Of a stretch of 64,000 bases of DNA, positions 29,223 through 38,645 are shown piece after piece. The position numbers and the translations under genes were made by a program. This DNA comes from Streptomyces sp. NBC_01717 (GTDB taxonomy: Bacteria; Actinomycetota; Actinomycetes; Streptomycetales; Streptomycetaceae). The stretch spans positions 248,001 through 312,000 of the forward strand of contig NZ_CP109179.1 of assembly GCF_036248255.1 (NCBI RefSeq), given 5' to 3'. Position 1 is the stretch's first letter. Every line of letters starts with the position of its first letter. The notes under the pieces are model-generated. The model searched no databases. It saw nothing but the letters and a program-made list of their open reading frames with translations, and was not told where the DNA came from.

Positions 29223-32200
29223 TTGAGTGTGATCCTGTTCCGGCGGCCCGCGCGCCGGCACGGCCCGCAGATGCCGTCGGGGGAGGTCAGCCTCCAGGAG
29301 CCGCCCACCCTGCCGGAGGTCGTCCCCGACAGCTCCGCAGTCTGGACCTATCTGCCCATGGCGCTGATGTCGGTGTCCATGATGATGATGTTCATGCGGC
29401 CCGGGATGTCCAGGTCGAGCGGCGGGCTCATGTACATCGCCATCGGCTTGATGGTGCTGGCCTCCGCAGGCATGATGCTGGGTCAGGTCATGCGCCGCAG
29501 CGGCGAGCGCAAGCAGCGACTCAAGGGTGAGCGCCGTGACTACCTTCGCTATCTGGCGCAGACCCGGCGCAAGGTGCGGGCCGCCGTCACCGAGCAGCAA
29601 AAAGCCCTGTCCTGGCGGCATCCGGCACCTGAGGCGCTGGGCAGCTTGGCACGCAGTACCCGGTTGTGGGAACGGCGCCCGTCAGACGAGGACTTCCTCG
29701 AGGTCCGGGTCGGCGTCGGCGACCAGCGGCTCGCCATGACACTGACCCCGCTGTCAACCAAACCCGTGGAGGACCTCGAGCCACTGTCGGCGCACGCGCT
29801 GCGAAGCTTCATCCGGGCGTACTCCAACGTTCCGGAGCAGCCGATCGCGGTCTACCTCAAGGCGTGGTCGAAGGTTCTCCTCCGGGGCGACGAAGAGCAG
29901 ATCCGTGGTGTGATCCGCGCGCTGCTCGCCCAGCTCGCCGTATTCCACTCCCCCGACGACGTGTGGATCGCGCTGTGCGTCTCCGACGAGCAGCGTGCGG
30001 AGTGGGAGTGGGCCAAGTGGCTGCCGCACAGCCTGCACCGGCACGAGCAGGACGGGGCCGGGCCGACCCGCCTGATCGCCTCGGCATTCGGTGAGTTGGA
30101 GAACCTCCTGGGGGCCGAGTTCCAGGAGCGCCCCGCGTGCGACCCGGAGGCCGTTCCCGGCCGCGAGGAGCCCTTCATGGTCGTCGTGGTGGACGGTTGC
30201 ACCATCCCCGACGGTCACCGCTTCGACGGGCTGGGCTTCCGCAACGCGGTCGTCCTCGACCTGACCGGGGCCCTGTCGTGGAAGCCTGGCCGTACCACGC
30301 TTCGCCTGGAACTCAAGGACAACCGCCTGTCATTGGTGCGCACCGATCGCGATCGCAAAGAGGAGACGACCGTGCTGGGCGCGCCCGACCGGCTGGGCCC
30401 GGTCGGCTCCGAGGCCGTCGCCCGCCTGATCGCCCCGTACCGGATGGGGCTGGGCGGCGAGGTGGGCGAGCCGTTCTCCGCCGATGTGCAGCTCACGACA
30501 CTGCTGGGCATCCCTGACCTGTACCGGCATGAGCCGTCCTCGCTGTGGAAGCGGTTTACCGGCAGCGGCCGGCTGCGGGTCCCCATTGCCGTCAGCGGCG
30601 ATGGCGCCCCGATCGAGCTGGACATCAAGGAATCGGCCCAGGGCGGCACGGGTCCGCACGGCATGCTCATCGGAGCCACCGGTTCCGGCAAGAGCGAGCT
30701 GCTGCGCACCCTGGTCCTGGCGCTGGCCCTCACCCACTCCTCGGAGACGCTCAACTTCGTCCTCGTCGACTTCAAGGGCGGGGCGACCTTCCTGGGTTTG
30801 GACGAGCTTCCGCACACCTCGGCGGTCATCACCAACCTCGCCGACGAAGTGGCGCTGGTCTCCCGGATGCAGGATGCCCTGCACGGGGAACTGATGCGCC
30901 GCCAGGAGCTGTTGCGCTCTGCAGGGAACTACGTCTCGGCGGTGGAGTACGAGAAGGCACGGCAGACGGGCACACCACTCCAGCCCCTGCCCAGCCTGTT
31001 CGTGGTCGTGGACGAGTTCAGCGAACTGCTCTCCATGCACCGCGACTTCATGGACCTGTTCGTGATGATCGGCCGCCTGGGACGCAGCCTCGGCGTGCAC
31101 CTGCTGCTGGCCTCGCAGCGCCTGGACGAAGGCCGGATCCACCAGCTAGAGAGCCACCTTTCGTACCGAATCGGTCTACGCACCTTCTCGGCGATGGAGA
31201 GCCGCGGCGTGCTCGGGGTGACTGACGCCTACGAGCTGCCCGCCCAGCCCGGCAGCGGCTTCCTCAAAAGCGGGGTGGACGCGCTCACCCGCTTCCGAGC
31301 CGCCTATGTTTCGGGCCCCTACGTGAAGCGGCGAAGTGCTGTCGTGCAGGCCCAGGTGGCCAGCCAGATCGTGCCGTGGACGTCCGGCTGGGTCGTCCCG
31401 CGAGCGCCCGCCGCGGACCCGGAGCTGGGTGAGAGCCAGGAAGCCCCGGAGCCGGAGGCCGAGGAAGCAGAGAGCGGCGAGACGCTGCTGTCGGTGGCTG
31501 TGGAGCGGTTGCGTGGCTCCGGCCCGCCCGCGCACCAAGTCTGGCTGCCGCCGCTGGATGTGCCACCCACGCTGGACCAGTTGCTGCCGCCGCTCGCACC
31601 CCACCCGCGCTTCGGGCTCACCACGGCCGACTGGCCGTCACGGGGCAGGCTCACCGTCCCCGTGGGCATCGTGGACCGGCCCTTCGACCAGCTCCGCGAC
31701 CTGCTGACGGTGGACCTCTCCAGCTCCGGCGGCCACGTGGCCATCGCGGGCGGTCCGCAAAGCGGCAAGAGCACCCTGTTGCGGACCCTGATCACCGCGC
31801 TCGCTCTGACCCACACTCCGCGCGAGGTGCAGTTCTACTGCCTGGACTTCGGCGGCGGTACCTTGGCCGGACTGAGCGGCCTGCCGCACATGGGCGGTGT
31901 GGCTGCGCGTGTGGACTCCGAGCGGGTGGGTCGCACGGTCGCCGAGGTAAACGCGGTGCTGAGCGGCCGGGAGCGGTTCTTCCTGGAGCATGGCGTCGAC
32001 TCCATGGCCACCTATCGCAAGCGCCGGGCGGAAGGGGAGTTCCCGGACGAGCCGCACGGCGACGTGTTCCTCGTGATCGACGGCTGGTCGACAGTGCGCC
32101 AGGACTTCGACACGCACATCCCGACGTTCAACGCGCTCGCCGCGCGGGGCCTCAACTACGGGGTGCACCTGATCGTCACCACTGCGCGGTGGGTGGAGCT

Positions 32201-33212
32201 GTCGGCGTCCGTCCGCGACCAGGCGGGCACCCGACTCGAGTTGCGCATGGGCGATTCGATGGACTCACACATCGACTCGCGGAAGGCTGCCGCCGTGCCG
32301 CGCAGCCCGGGCCGTGGGCTGACGGGTGAAAGGCTGCACTACCTCGCGGCGCTGCCGAGGATCGACGGAGTGGAGGACTCCGACGATTTGGCGGACGGTG
32401 TCGCTGGCCTCGTCTCTGCGGTCAGCGAGAGCTGGACCGGCCCCAGCGCACCGCCTGTGCGGATGCTGCCCAGTCGGGTGGAGGTGAGCGAACTGCCCAC
32501 CCCGGAGGGTGATCTGCGGATCGCGATCGGGCTGGAGGAGAACGAGTTGGCGCCGGTGTGGCACGACTTCTCCGAGAACCCGCACATGATCGTGGTGGGC
32601 GACACCGAGTGCGGCAAGACCAACCTGCTGAAGGTGCTCGCCAAGGGCATCACCGACTCGTACACCCCGGCAGAGGCCCGCATCATGACCGTCGACTACC
32701 GGCGCCAGCTGGTGGAGGCAGTGCCCGAGGAGTACCGGCTGGGGCATGCTGTGTCGCTGGACGTGCTCCAGGAGCTGGTGAACGGCGTGGCGCGCGCGGT
32801 CAAGCAGCGGGTGCCAGACGCCGACGTCAGCCCCTCGCGGATGAAGCTGTGCGACTGGTGGACCGGTCCGCGGCTGTTCATTCTGGTGGACGACTACGAC
32901 ATGGTCGGCACCGGCCCGCTGGCGCAGCCTTTCATGCCGCTCCTGGACCATCTGGCGCTCGGGTACGAGGTTGGCCTCCATATCGTCGTGGCGCGCTCCT
33001 CGGCGGGGGCCGGGCGCGGTCTGAACGAGTCGCTGTTGCGGCGGCTCCAGGAGGTCAACACTCCCGCCCTGCTGATGTCCTGCCCGCCCTCAGAGGGCTA
33101 CCTCTTCGGCAATGTCAAGGGCCGCACACTTATCCCTGGTCGGGCGGTACGTATCGCCCGCCGCAAGAGCGTGCAGGTGCAGACGGCGTTGGCGGAGGGC
33201 GAGGCCACATGA
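29223..33212 (+). CDS. eccC: ESX FtsK/SpoIIIE-type ATPase EccC, 1,329 aa
   Basis: TTG start at 29223 (LSVILFRRPARRHGPQ), with GAGGAGG 8 bases upstream at 29208-29214. Two membrane helices lie at about residues 40-90 (VWTYLPMALMSVSMMMMF, GLMYIAIGLMVLASAGMM). Three FtsK-like ATPase domains follow, with P-loops GATGSGKS (about residue 484), GGPQSGKS (about 843) and GDTECGKT (about 1126). The Walker B-like strands include LFVVVDEF and DVFLVIDGW. EccC powers export and reads the C-terminal signals of WXG100 substrates. The single-chain form with three ATPase domains is the usual Streptomyces arrangement, in contrast to the split EccCa/EccCb of ESX-1. Confidence 0.95.
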   Translation: MSVILFRRPARRHGPQMPSGEVSLQEPPTLPEVVPDSSAVWTYLPMALMSVSMMMMFMRPGMSRSSGGLMYIAIGLMVLASAGMMLGQVMRRSGERKQRLKGERRDYLRYLAQTRRKVRAAVTEQQKALSWRHPAPEALGSLARSTRLWERRPSDEDFLEVRVGVGDQRLAMTLTPLSTKPVEDLEPLSAHALRSFIRAYSNVPEQPIAVYLKAWSKVLLRGDEEQIRGVIRALLAQLAVFHSPDDVWIALCVSDEQRAEWEWAKWLPHSLHRHEQDGAGPTRLIASAFGELENLLGAEFQERPACDPEAVPGREEPFMVVVVDGCTIPDGHRFDGLGFRNAVVLDLTGALSWKPGRTTLRLELKDNRLSLVRTDRDRKEETTVLGAPDRLGPVGSEAVARLIAPYRMGLGGEVGEPFSADVQLTTLLGIPDLYRHEPSSLWKRFTGSGRLRVPIAVSGDGAPIELDIKESAQGGTGPHGMLIGATGSGKSELLRTLVLALALTHSSETLNFVLVDFKGGATFLGLDELPHTSAVITNLADEVALVSRMQDALHGELMRRQELLRSAGNYVSAVEYEKARQTGTPLQPLPSLFVVVDEFSELLSMHRDFMDLFVMIGRLGRSLGVHLLLASQRLDEGRIHQLESHLSYRIGLRTFSAMESRGVLGVTDAYELPAQPGSGFLKSGVDALTRFRAAYVSGPYVKRRSAVVQAQVASQIVPWTSGWVVPRAPAADPELGESQEAPEPEAEEAESGETLLSVAVERLRGSGPPAHQVWLPPLDVPPTLDQLLPPLAPHPRFGLTTADWPSRGRLTVPVGIVDRPFDQLRDLLTVDLSSSGGHVAIAGGPQSGKSTLLRTLITALALTHTPREVQFYCLDFGGGTLAGLSGLPHMGGVAARVDSERVGRTVAEVNAVLSGRERFFLEHGVDSMATYRKRRAEGEFPDEPHGDVFLVIDGWSTVRQDFDTHIPTFNALAARGLNYGVHLIVTTARWVELSASVRDQAGTRLELRMGDSMDSHIDSRKAAAVPRSPGRGLTGERLHYLAALPRIDGVEDSDDLADGVAGLVSAVSESWTGPSAPPVRMLPSRVEVSELPTPEGDLRIAIGLEENELAPVWHDFSENPHMIVVGDTECGKTNLLKVLAKGITDSYTPAEARIMTVDYRRQLVEAVPEEYRLGHAVSLDVLQELVNGVARAVKQRVPDADVSPSRMKLCDWWTGPRLFILVDDYDMVGTGPLAQPFMPLLDHLALGYEVGLHIVVARSSAGAGRGLNESLLRRLQEVNTPALLMSCPPSEGYLFGNVKGRTLIPGRAVRIARRKSVQVQTALAEGEAT

Positions 33213-33319
33213 CGCCGTATGGCAGGCCCACGTCCGTGGCCGGGATGGAACCGTTCGCAGCGGCGCCCTGCCCGGCCGTCAGGGTGTTCGAGGATCCGTT
33301 CTCGGCTCCGTGCGCACGT

Positions 33320-34558
33320 CTAGCGCCCCGGCGGGAGCCAGCCTCTGGCCCGGCCAAGTGGGATGACCACGCCGGCGGCGCCGACCAGCAGCACCACGGC
33401 CAGGCAGACCGCGGCGATGGCCAGCCCCCGAGTGCGGGGCCGGTTGTCGGGGGGCGCCGGCATGCGGGCCGCCGGGGGTTTGGCTGCCTTGATGGCGCTC
33501 TGGGAACGGGCTGCCGGCAGGACTGTGGACATGGCCGCGTACGGATCAAGCCGGGGGATGTCAGACGGGTAGGACGCCTCCAGCAGCTGGCGCCTGACCT
33601 GCTCGGCAGTCATCTCGGGGTGGTAGGCGCGTACAAGGGCGGCAGCGCCGGCCGCGCAGGCGGCGGCCAGCGAGGCGCCGGAGCCGATGTAGTGCCCGGA
33701 GCCGCGCGGGCCGACGCTGACCATGCCGCCACCGGGCGCCGCGAGTTCCGGCCGGTAGGCGGGCGGGGCCTTCTCCTGCCGTACGCCACTGGGCCCGAAG
33801 TCCACCACGGAGAGCACGTCGGGCAGGGCCGCGGGCCAGTACGGGCCGCGCGGCAGCTCGCCGTTGGGGCCCAGCTCCTCCCGCGGCACGGCGTCCGGGG
33901 CCGCCGGCGCGACCACCAGAGCGTCCTCACGGACGGCGTACGCGACGGCCGAGGCCAGCTCCGCTCGGCCCGTGCGCAGAGTCGCGCCGACGTAGATCAC
34001 CTCAGCTCCGCGCTTGGCGGAGGCACGTATCCCCTGGGCGACACGCTGCACGCTGGGCGCACCGCGGTCGTCTGTGCCGCTCACGGCAAGGATGCGGGCC
34101 TGCGGGGCGAGCCCGACCACCCCCTTGCCCTTCTCTGGCGCGGCGGCGATGAGCCCGGCGGCGAAACTGCCGTGGCCCGGGCAGTCGGTGCCCGCACCGC
34201 CGAGGGCGGTCACCCGGCCGGACAGCGCGGGTACGCCGGAACCCACTCCGGTGTCCACCAGCGCGACGGTCACGCCCTCGCCCTCGGAGAGCTGATGCGC
34301 CCGGTGCAGGCCGAGTGCGCTCCCGGACCAGGTCGCCGCCGTAGCGGTCTTCTGAGACGCCACGGTGCAAGGTTGTCCGGCCCCGAGGCGAACGGGCAGC
34401 GGGGGCAGGCTGATCGCTCCCGGATCCGCCGAGGTCTGGAATGCCGTGTCCGCGGTCTGGTCGGCGACGGCCGGGCCGGACGCGGCGGGGAGCACGGCGG
34501 AGGCAGCCACGGCGATAGTAATAAGTCGGTGTATCAGATGGCTTGTCATGACGCGCAT
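33320..34558 (-). CDS. mycP: Mycosin-type subtilisin protease MycP, 412 aa
   Basis: I chose the ATG at 34556-34558 because GGAG lies 10 bases upstream; a second ATG three codons inside is possible. There is a signal peptide (LIHRLITIAVAASAVLPAAS). The catalytic residues are Asp102 (VALVDTGV), His129 (CPGHGSFAAG) and Ser296 (GSGASLAAA). A C-terminal membrane anchor is formed by LAIAAVCLAVVLLVGAAGVV, with a short basic tail. The usual oxyanion-hole sentence AAAGN is here VVAPAAPD, without the Asn, which is odd. Mycosins are membrane-bound on the outer face and are needed for ESX complex stability. It converges on eccC, 107 bases apart. Confidence 0.92.
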   Translation of the reverse strand: MRVMTSHLIHRLITIAVAASAVLPAASGPAVADQTADTAFQTSADPGAISLPPLPVRLGAGQPCTVASQKTATAATWSGSALGLHRAHQLSEGEGVTVALVDTGVGSGVPALSGRVTALGGAGTDCPGHGSFAAGLIAAAPEKGKGVVGLAPQARILAVSGTDDRGAPSVQRVAQGIRASAKRGAEVIYVGATLRTGRAELASAVAYAVREDALVVAPAAPDAVPREELGPNGELPRGPYWPAALPDVLSVVDFGPSGVRQEKAPPAYRPELAAPGGGMVSVGPRGSGHYIGSGASLAAACAAGAAALVRAYHPEMTAEQVRRQLLEASYPSDIPRLDPYAAMSTVLPAARSQSAIKAAKPPAARMPAPPDNRPRTRGLAIAAVCLAVVLLVGAAGVVIPLGRARGWLPPGR

Positions 34559-34821
34559 GATAAGCGCGCTCCGGCGGTCGTGTATGCACAAGCGGAGCAC
34601 TCCAGTTCACTACGCGAGGCCGATCGACGCGTCATGCCTGTTCGCGTGCGCGCCGCAGCCCGGCAGTCGGGTGAAACAACTACGGTCCCGAAGCTCCCCC
34701 GCAGTGTGCGGGCGTGGTCCGGAAAGAAGCTGCGGAGCGTCGGAGACTCGCTCCGCTTCACCGCCTGCCCCGCGTATCCGGGCGGCGGATCTCAGCACGA
34801 CATCGAGGAGGGTTGAGGCGC

Positions 34822-37800
34822 GTGTCACGGCAGTTGCTCATGGTCGGCCCAGACCGGTCGGACGGTTTCCAGACGATCGGTGAGGCACTGGCGCAGGCGC
34901 GCACCGGAGCGGTGATCCGGGTCAAGCCCGGACGCTACCCCGAGAGCCTGGTCATCAGGACCCGGGTCACCATCGTCGCCGACGGCGACCGGGGAAGCGT
35001 CGAGATCTGCCCGCGCCGTGAGGGCGCGATCAACCTCCTGGCAGACGCGGTGATGCTCACCGATCTCGTCCTGCGCGGTCACGACAAGGAGATCCCGGTT
35101 GTAGACGTGGCGAGAGGACAGGTGGCCCTGGACGGATGCACCGTCACCGGCTCGGGGTGGGCAGCCGTCCTGATGCGCGGCTCGGGCTCGCTGGCCGCCC
35201 GCGGCTGCCGGATCAGCAATCCCGGTGGGGCCGGCATCGTGGACACCTCGCAGGCGGAGAGCTCCATCGAGGACTGCCACTTCGAGAACCTCGGCACCTC
35301 CGCCGTGGTGATCGGGGAACAGGCCCGGCCCACCGTGCGCGGCTGCCGTGTGCGCGGCGCCCGCGGCAACGGCATCCTGGCCAACGGCGAGGCCCGGGGC
35401 ACGGTAGAGGAGTGCGACATCTCCGGCACGGACAAGCCTGCCATCGCCCTCGAGGGACACAGCTCCACCCGGGTGCTGCGCACCACCGTCCGCGACGCGT
35501 CCGTTGGCCTGTTCATCACCAGCATCGCCCGCCCGGAGATTGAGGACTGCGAGTTCACCTCGATCTCCGGCAGCGCCGTCGTGATCTCCGGCGGCGCCGA
35601 TCCGCTGCTGGTCAACTGCCGTACGCGCAAGCCGAAGCACAGCGGGCTGCTGGTCCTGGACCGCTCCCGCGGCACACTGGAGGGCTGCGAGTTCACCAGC
35701 TCCGCCGAGCCCGCGATCCGCGTCGCCGAGGGCAGCTCCCCCATCCTGATCGACACAGTGGTACGCGACTGCCGCTGCGAGTCCGCTGCCGTGCTGCTCG
35801 CGGACGACAGCGCGGCGGAGTTCGACCGGCTGCAGGTCGTGGACGCTGCCGGAGTCGGCATCTCCATCCAATCCAGCGCAAACCCGCTGCTGCGCCGCGC
35901 GATCGTCAGCGGCTCCGGCGGGAACGGCGTGGAAATCTCGGCCGACGGCCGGGGACGTCTGGAGCACTGCGAGATCGAGTCGGCGGGCGGCGCCGCGCTG
36001 CACATCGCGGACGAGGCAGACCCGTTCGTCTCCGACACGGTGCTGCGCTCGGCCGCAAAAGCAGGCCTCATGGTCGCGGAGTACGGCTTGGGAACGTTGA
36101 GAGACTGTCTGATCGAGTCCAGCGCCGATTCCGGCGTGGCCGTCCAGGCACATGGCGAGATTACCCTCGAACGGGTGCGGGTGCAGGGTGCCAAGGCCCA
36201 CGGCGTCCATGTAATGCGTGGCGGCCGTGCCGCCCTGACCGGCTGCGAGATCACCGGCAGCACGGGCGACGGTATCCGAGTCGACAGCGAACACGAGGTG
36301 TCCCTCAAGGGTTGCGTTGTACGCGACAACAAGGGTGCCGGGCTCAAGCAGAGCCGCTCCAGCGAGCAACTGGCGGTCTCGTCCCTGAACAGCGTGGACA
36401 ACGGCGCCGAAGACGCCTGGGGTGAGAACGCCAGGGGCGCCGTGGGCGGCTCCGGCAGCGGTGTCAGCGTCGCCAAGGCCGAGCCTGAAGGGCCGCTTGC
36501 CGAGCTGGAGGCGCTGATCGGCCTAGAGAACGTCAAACACCAGGTCCGTACTCTGGTCAACCTCAACCAGCTCGCTCAGCGCAGGATCAGGCTCGGCATG
36601 CCCGTCGCGTCGATGAGCCGCCATCTGATCTTCGCGGGCCCTCCTGGCACTGGCAAGACCACGGTCGCCCGGCTCTATGGCAGCATCCTGGCGGAACTCG
36701 GCGTGCTGCGCACCGGTCACCTCGTCGAGGTAGCGCGCGCCGACCTTGTTGCCCAGGTCATCGGCGGCACGGCTATCAAGACCACGGAGGCGTTCAACAG
36801 CGCCCTCGGCGGTGTCCTATTCATCGACGAGGCCTACACCCTGACCCCGGAGGGCGCCTCGTCCAACGACTTCGGACGGGAGTCGGTGGACACCCTGCTC
36901 AAGCTGATGGAGGACCACCGCGACGACGTGGTCGTGGTCGCAGCCGGCTACTCGGAGCAGATGGAGTCCTTCCTGTCCGCCAATCCCGGCCTTGCCTCAC
37001 GCTTCACCCGCACGGTCGAATTCGCCAACTACTCAGTAGAAGAGCTGGTGACGATCACCGAGTCCATGTGCGCCAGCCACGAGTACAAGCTGGAGCCGCT
37101 GACACGCGAGGCTCTGGCATTGCACTTCGACGGGATGACACGGAACGCGACGTTCGGCAACGGCCGCGCCGCCCGAGGTATGTTCGAGGAAATGATCGAC
37201 CGGCAGTCGTTCCGGCTCGCCGCTATGCCAGACCCCAGCGAGAGCGACCTGTCGCTGCTCCTGCCCGAGGACGTAGGCGATACCGTAGCCGCGAGCGTCC
37301 GCGGCGCCGCGGAACAGACGGACGACGCTGACAGCCCCCTGGCCAGGCTGGAAGCAATGATTGGCCTCAGCTCGGTCAAGCGCGAGGTAACAGACCTGGT
37401 CAATCTGCTCTCCAACGCCCGCCAGCGGGTCGCAGCCGGCCTGCCCGCCCCCAAGATCAGCAACCACCTGGTGTTCACCGGACCGCCCGGAACCGGCAAA
37501 ACCACCGTGGCGCGGCTCTACGCCGAACTGCTGCACTCCCTGGGCGTGCTGCGCCGCCCCCAGCTGGTGGAGGTCGCCCGCACCGATCTGGTCGGGCAGT
37601 ACATCGGCCAGACGGCGCAGTTGACGAAAGAGGTCTTCAACAGCGCCATGGGCGGTGTGCTGTTCATCGACGAGGCGTACACCCTCACCCCCGGCGGATC
37701 GTCCAACGACTTCGGCCGCGAGGCCGTGGACACCCTGCTCAAGCTGATGGAGGACCACCGCGACGACACCGTGGTCATCGTGGCCGGCTACACCGAGGAG

Positions 37801-38163
37801 ATGGCGCGATTCCTCGACTCCAACCCGGGCCTCGCATCCCGGTTCTCCCGCTTCGTGGAGTTCGAGAACTATTCCACCGAGGAGTTGGTCACCATCGTCA
37901 CCGGGCATGCTGCCGCCTCCGGGTACGAGTGCGCTCCCGAGACGCTCACCGCGCTGCACAGCCACATCGGCGCCCTGCCACGTGACCGCTCGTTCGGGAA
38001 CGCACGGCTCGCCCGCAAGCTCCTGGAAAACATGATCACCCGCCAGGCGGGCCGACTCGGCGGCCTGGACGCCCCCAGCGTAGAGGACCTCAAGCTGCTC
38101 CTGCCAGCAGACCTGCCAGCCAGCAGCTCGATCGGTCAACGGCTGGAAGTCCAGTCAACTTGA
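34822..38163 (+). CDS. Right-handed beta-helix protein fused to two EccA/CbbX-type AAA+ ATPases, 1,113 aa
   Basis: I chose the GTG at 34822 because GAGGAGGG lies 9 bases upstream. Residues 1 to about 540 are a solenoid of about 22-residue coils (GCxVTGSGxAAVLMxGSG-like repeats with stacked Ser, Asn and Cys), a parallel beta-helix of the NosD/PbH1 type. Two CbbX/SpoVK-like AAA+ domains follow. Each has GPPGTGKTT (Lys612, Lys893), GGVLFIDEAYTLTP as Walker B and a sensor segment SRFTR or SRFSR. Mycobacterial EccA has a TPR head and a single AAA+ domain. Here a beta-helix replaces the head and the ATPase is doubled. It probably works as the cytosolic ESX chaperone ATPase, which is inferred from place and fold. 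Confidence 0.88.
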   Translation: MSRQLLMVGPDRSDGFQTIGEALAQARTGAVIRVKPGRYPESLVIRTRVTIVADGDRGSVEICPRREGAINLLADAVMLTDLVLRGHDKEIPVVDVARGQVALDGCTVTGSGWAAVLMRGSGSLAARGCRISNPGGAGIVDTSQAESSIEDCHFENLGTSAVVIGEQARPTVRGCRVRGARGNGILANGEARGTVEECDISGTDKPAIALEGHSSTRVLRTTVRDASVGLFITSIARPEIEDCEFTSISGSAVVISGGADPLLVNCRTRKPKHSGLLVLDRSRGTLEGCEFTSSAEPAIRVAEGSSPILIDTVVRDCRCESAAVLLADDSAAEFDRLQVVDAAGVGISIQSSANPLLRRAIVSGSGGNGVEISADGRGRLEHCEIESAGGAALHIADEADPFVSDTVLRSAAKAGLMVAEYGLGTLRDCLIESSADSGVAVQAHGEITLERVRVQGAKAHGVHVMRGGRAALTGCEITGSTGDGIRVDSEHEVSLKGCVVRDNKGAGLKQSRSSEQLAVSSLNSVDNGAEDAWGENARGAVGGSGSGVSVAKAEPEGPLAELEALIGLENVKHQVRTLVNLNQLAQRRIRLGMPVASMSRHLIFAGPPGTGKTTVARLYGSILAELGVLRTGHLVEVARADLVAQVIGGTAIKTTEAFNSALGGVLFIDEAYTLTPEGASSNDFGRESVDTLLKLMEDHRDDVVVVAAGYSEQMESFLSANPGLASRFTRTVEFANYSVEELVTITESMCASHEYKLEPLTREALALHFDGMTRNATFGNGRAARGMFEEMIDRQSFRLAAMPDPSESDLSLLLPEDVGDTVAASVRGAAEQTDDADSPLARLEAMIGLSSVKREVTDLVNLLSNARQRVAAGLPAPKISNHLVFTGPPGTGKTTVARLYAELLHSLGVLRRPQLVEVARTDLVGQYIGQTAQLTKEVFNSAMGGVLFIDEAYTLTPGGSSNDFGREAVDTLLKLMEDHRDDTVVIVAGYTEEMARFLDSNPGLASRFSRFVEFENYSTEELVTIVTGHAAASGYECAPETLTALHSHIGALPRDRSFGNARLARKLLENMITRQAGRLGGLDAPSVEDLKLLLPADLPASSSIGQRLEVQST

Positions 38164-38179
38164 CCGGCCGTGAACGACC

Positions 38180-38512
38180 GGGCTTGGAGGTAGGGCACCG
38201 CTGACAGTGGTGTGGCCTACTCCGTCCAGGCACCTAGGAAGGTGCTGGGGCGCGTGACTCACACCCCGCGATCCACACAGCCTCGCCGCGTTGGGCGTGT
38301 TATGGGAAGCATTCCGGTCGGCGTGGGCAACGACCCCGCACTTCTGGCAGATGAAGAGGGCCTGGTCGACCCGGTTCTTCCTCTCGATGCGATGGCACTC
38401 GGCCATTCCTGGCTGGTGTACGCCGGATCGACGTACACCAGCGGGACGCCTGCCCGGCGTGCCCTGAACTCAAGGAAGGTTTCCAGTTGGTGGAAGGCAG
38501 CTCGCAACCTCT
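38180..38512 (-). pseudogene. Relic of a TnpB (IS200/IS605-type OrfB) C-terminal half
   Basis: Reading minus from about 38512, RAAFHQLETFLEF and AGVPLVYVDPAYTSQ match the TnpB RuvC-like core. After a frameshift near 38400 the other frame gives AECHRIERKNRVDQALF and CQKCGVVAHADRNASHN, the zinc ribbon. There is no complete frame and no N-terminal half, so it cannot make a full protein. Confidence 0.7.
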
Positions 38513-38607
38513 GCGAGGCCGAGACAATGCTGAAGTTCGCTTCCGAAGGGGCCGCCTCCGTGTGCGCGCAGTCCGGGAGGGCCCCCTCGGCGCCACACCG
38601 AACCTGA
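38500..38607 (+). pseudogene. Relic of the 3' end of a PfkB-type sugar kinase gene
   Basis: The plus strand reads CEAETMLKFASEGAASVC and then AQSGRAPSAPHRT-stop. This aligns with the end of the intact kinase at 55565-56497 (REAEAMLNFASETAASVC, then GQVSAEPSGPART-stop). The similarity is visible at base level too. Only about 35 codons remain, abutting the TnpB relic. Confidence 0.6.
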
Positions 38608-38645
38608 CTTCCGCGCTTGGCTCCCACCAGGTTGGCTGCCGGTCG

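Noticed and set aside
34825..36566. Large minus-strand frames opposite the beta-helix region
   Set aside because: They are antisense to the solenoid repeats of the beta-helix/AAA+ protein, with no motifs and no start context.
37033..38139. Minus-strand 368-codon frame opposite the AAA+ domains
   Set aside because: It is antisense to two intact AAA+ domains. The apparent His/Gly/Val-rich protein has no motif.
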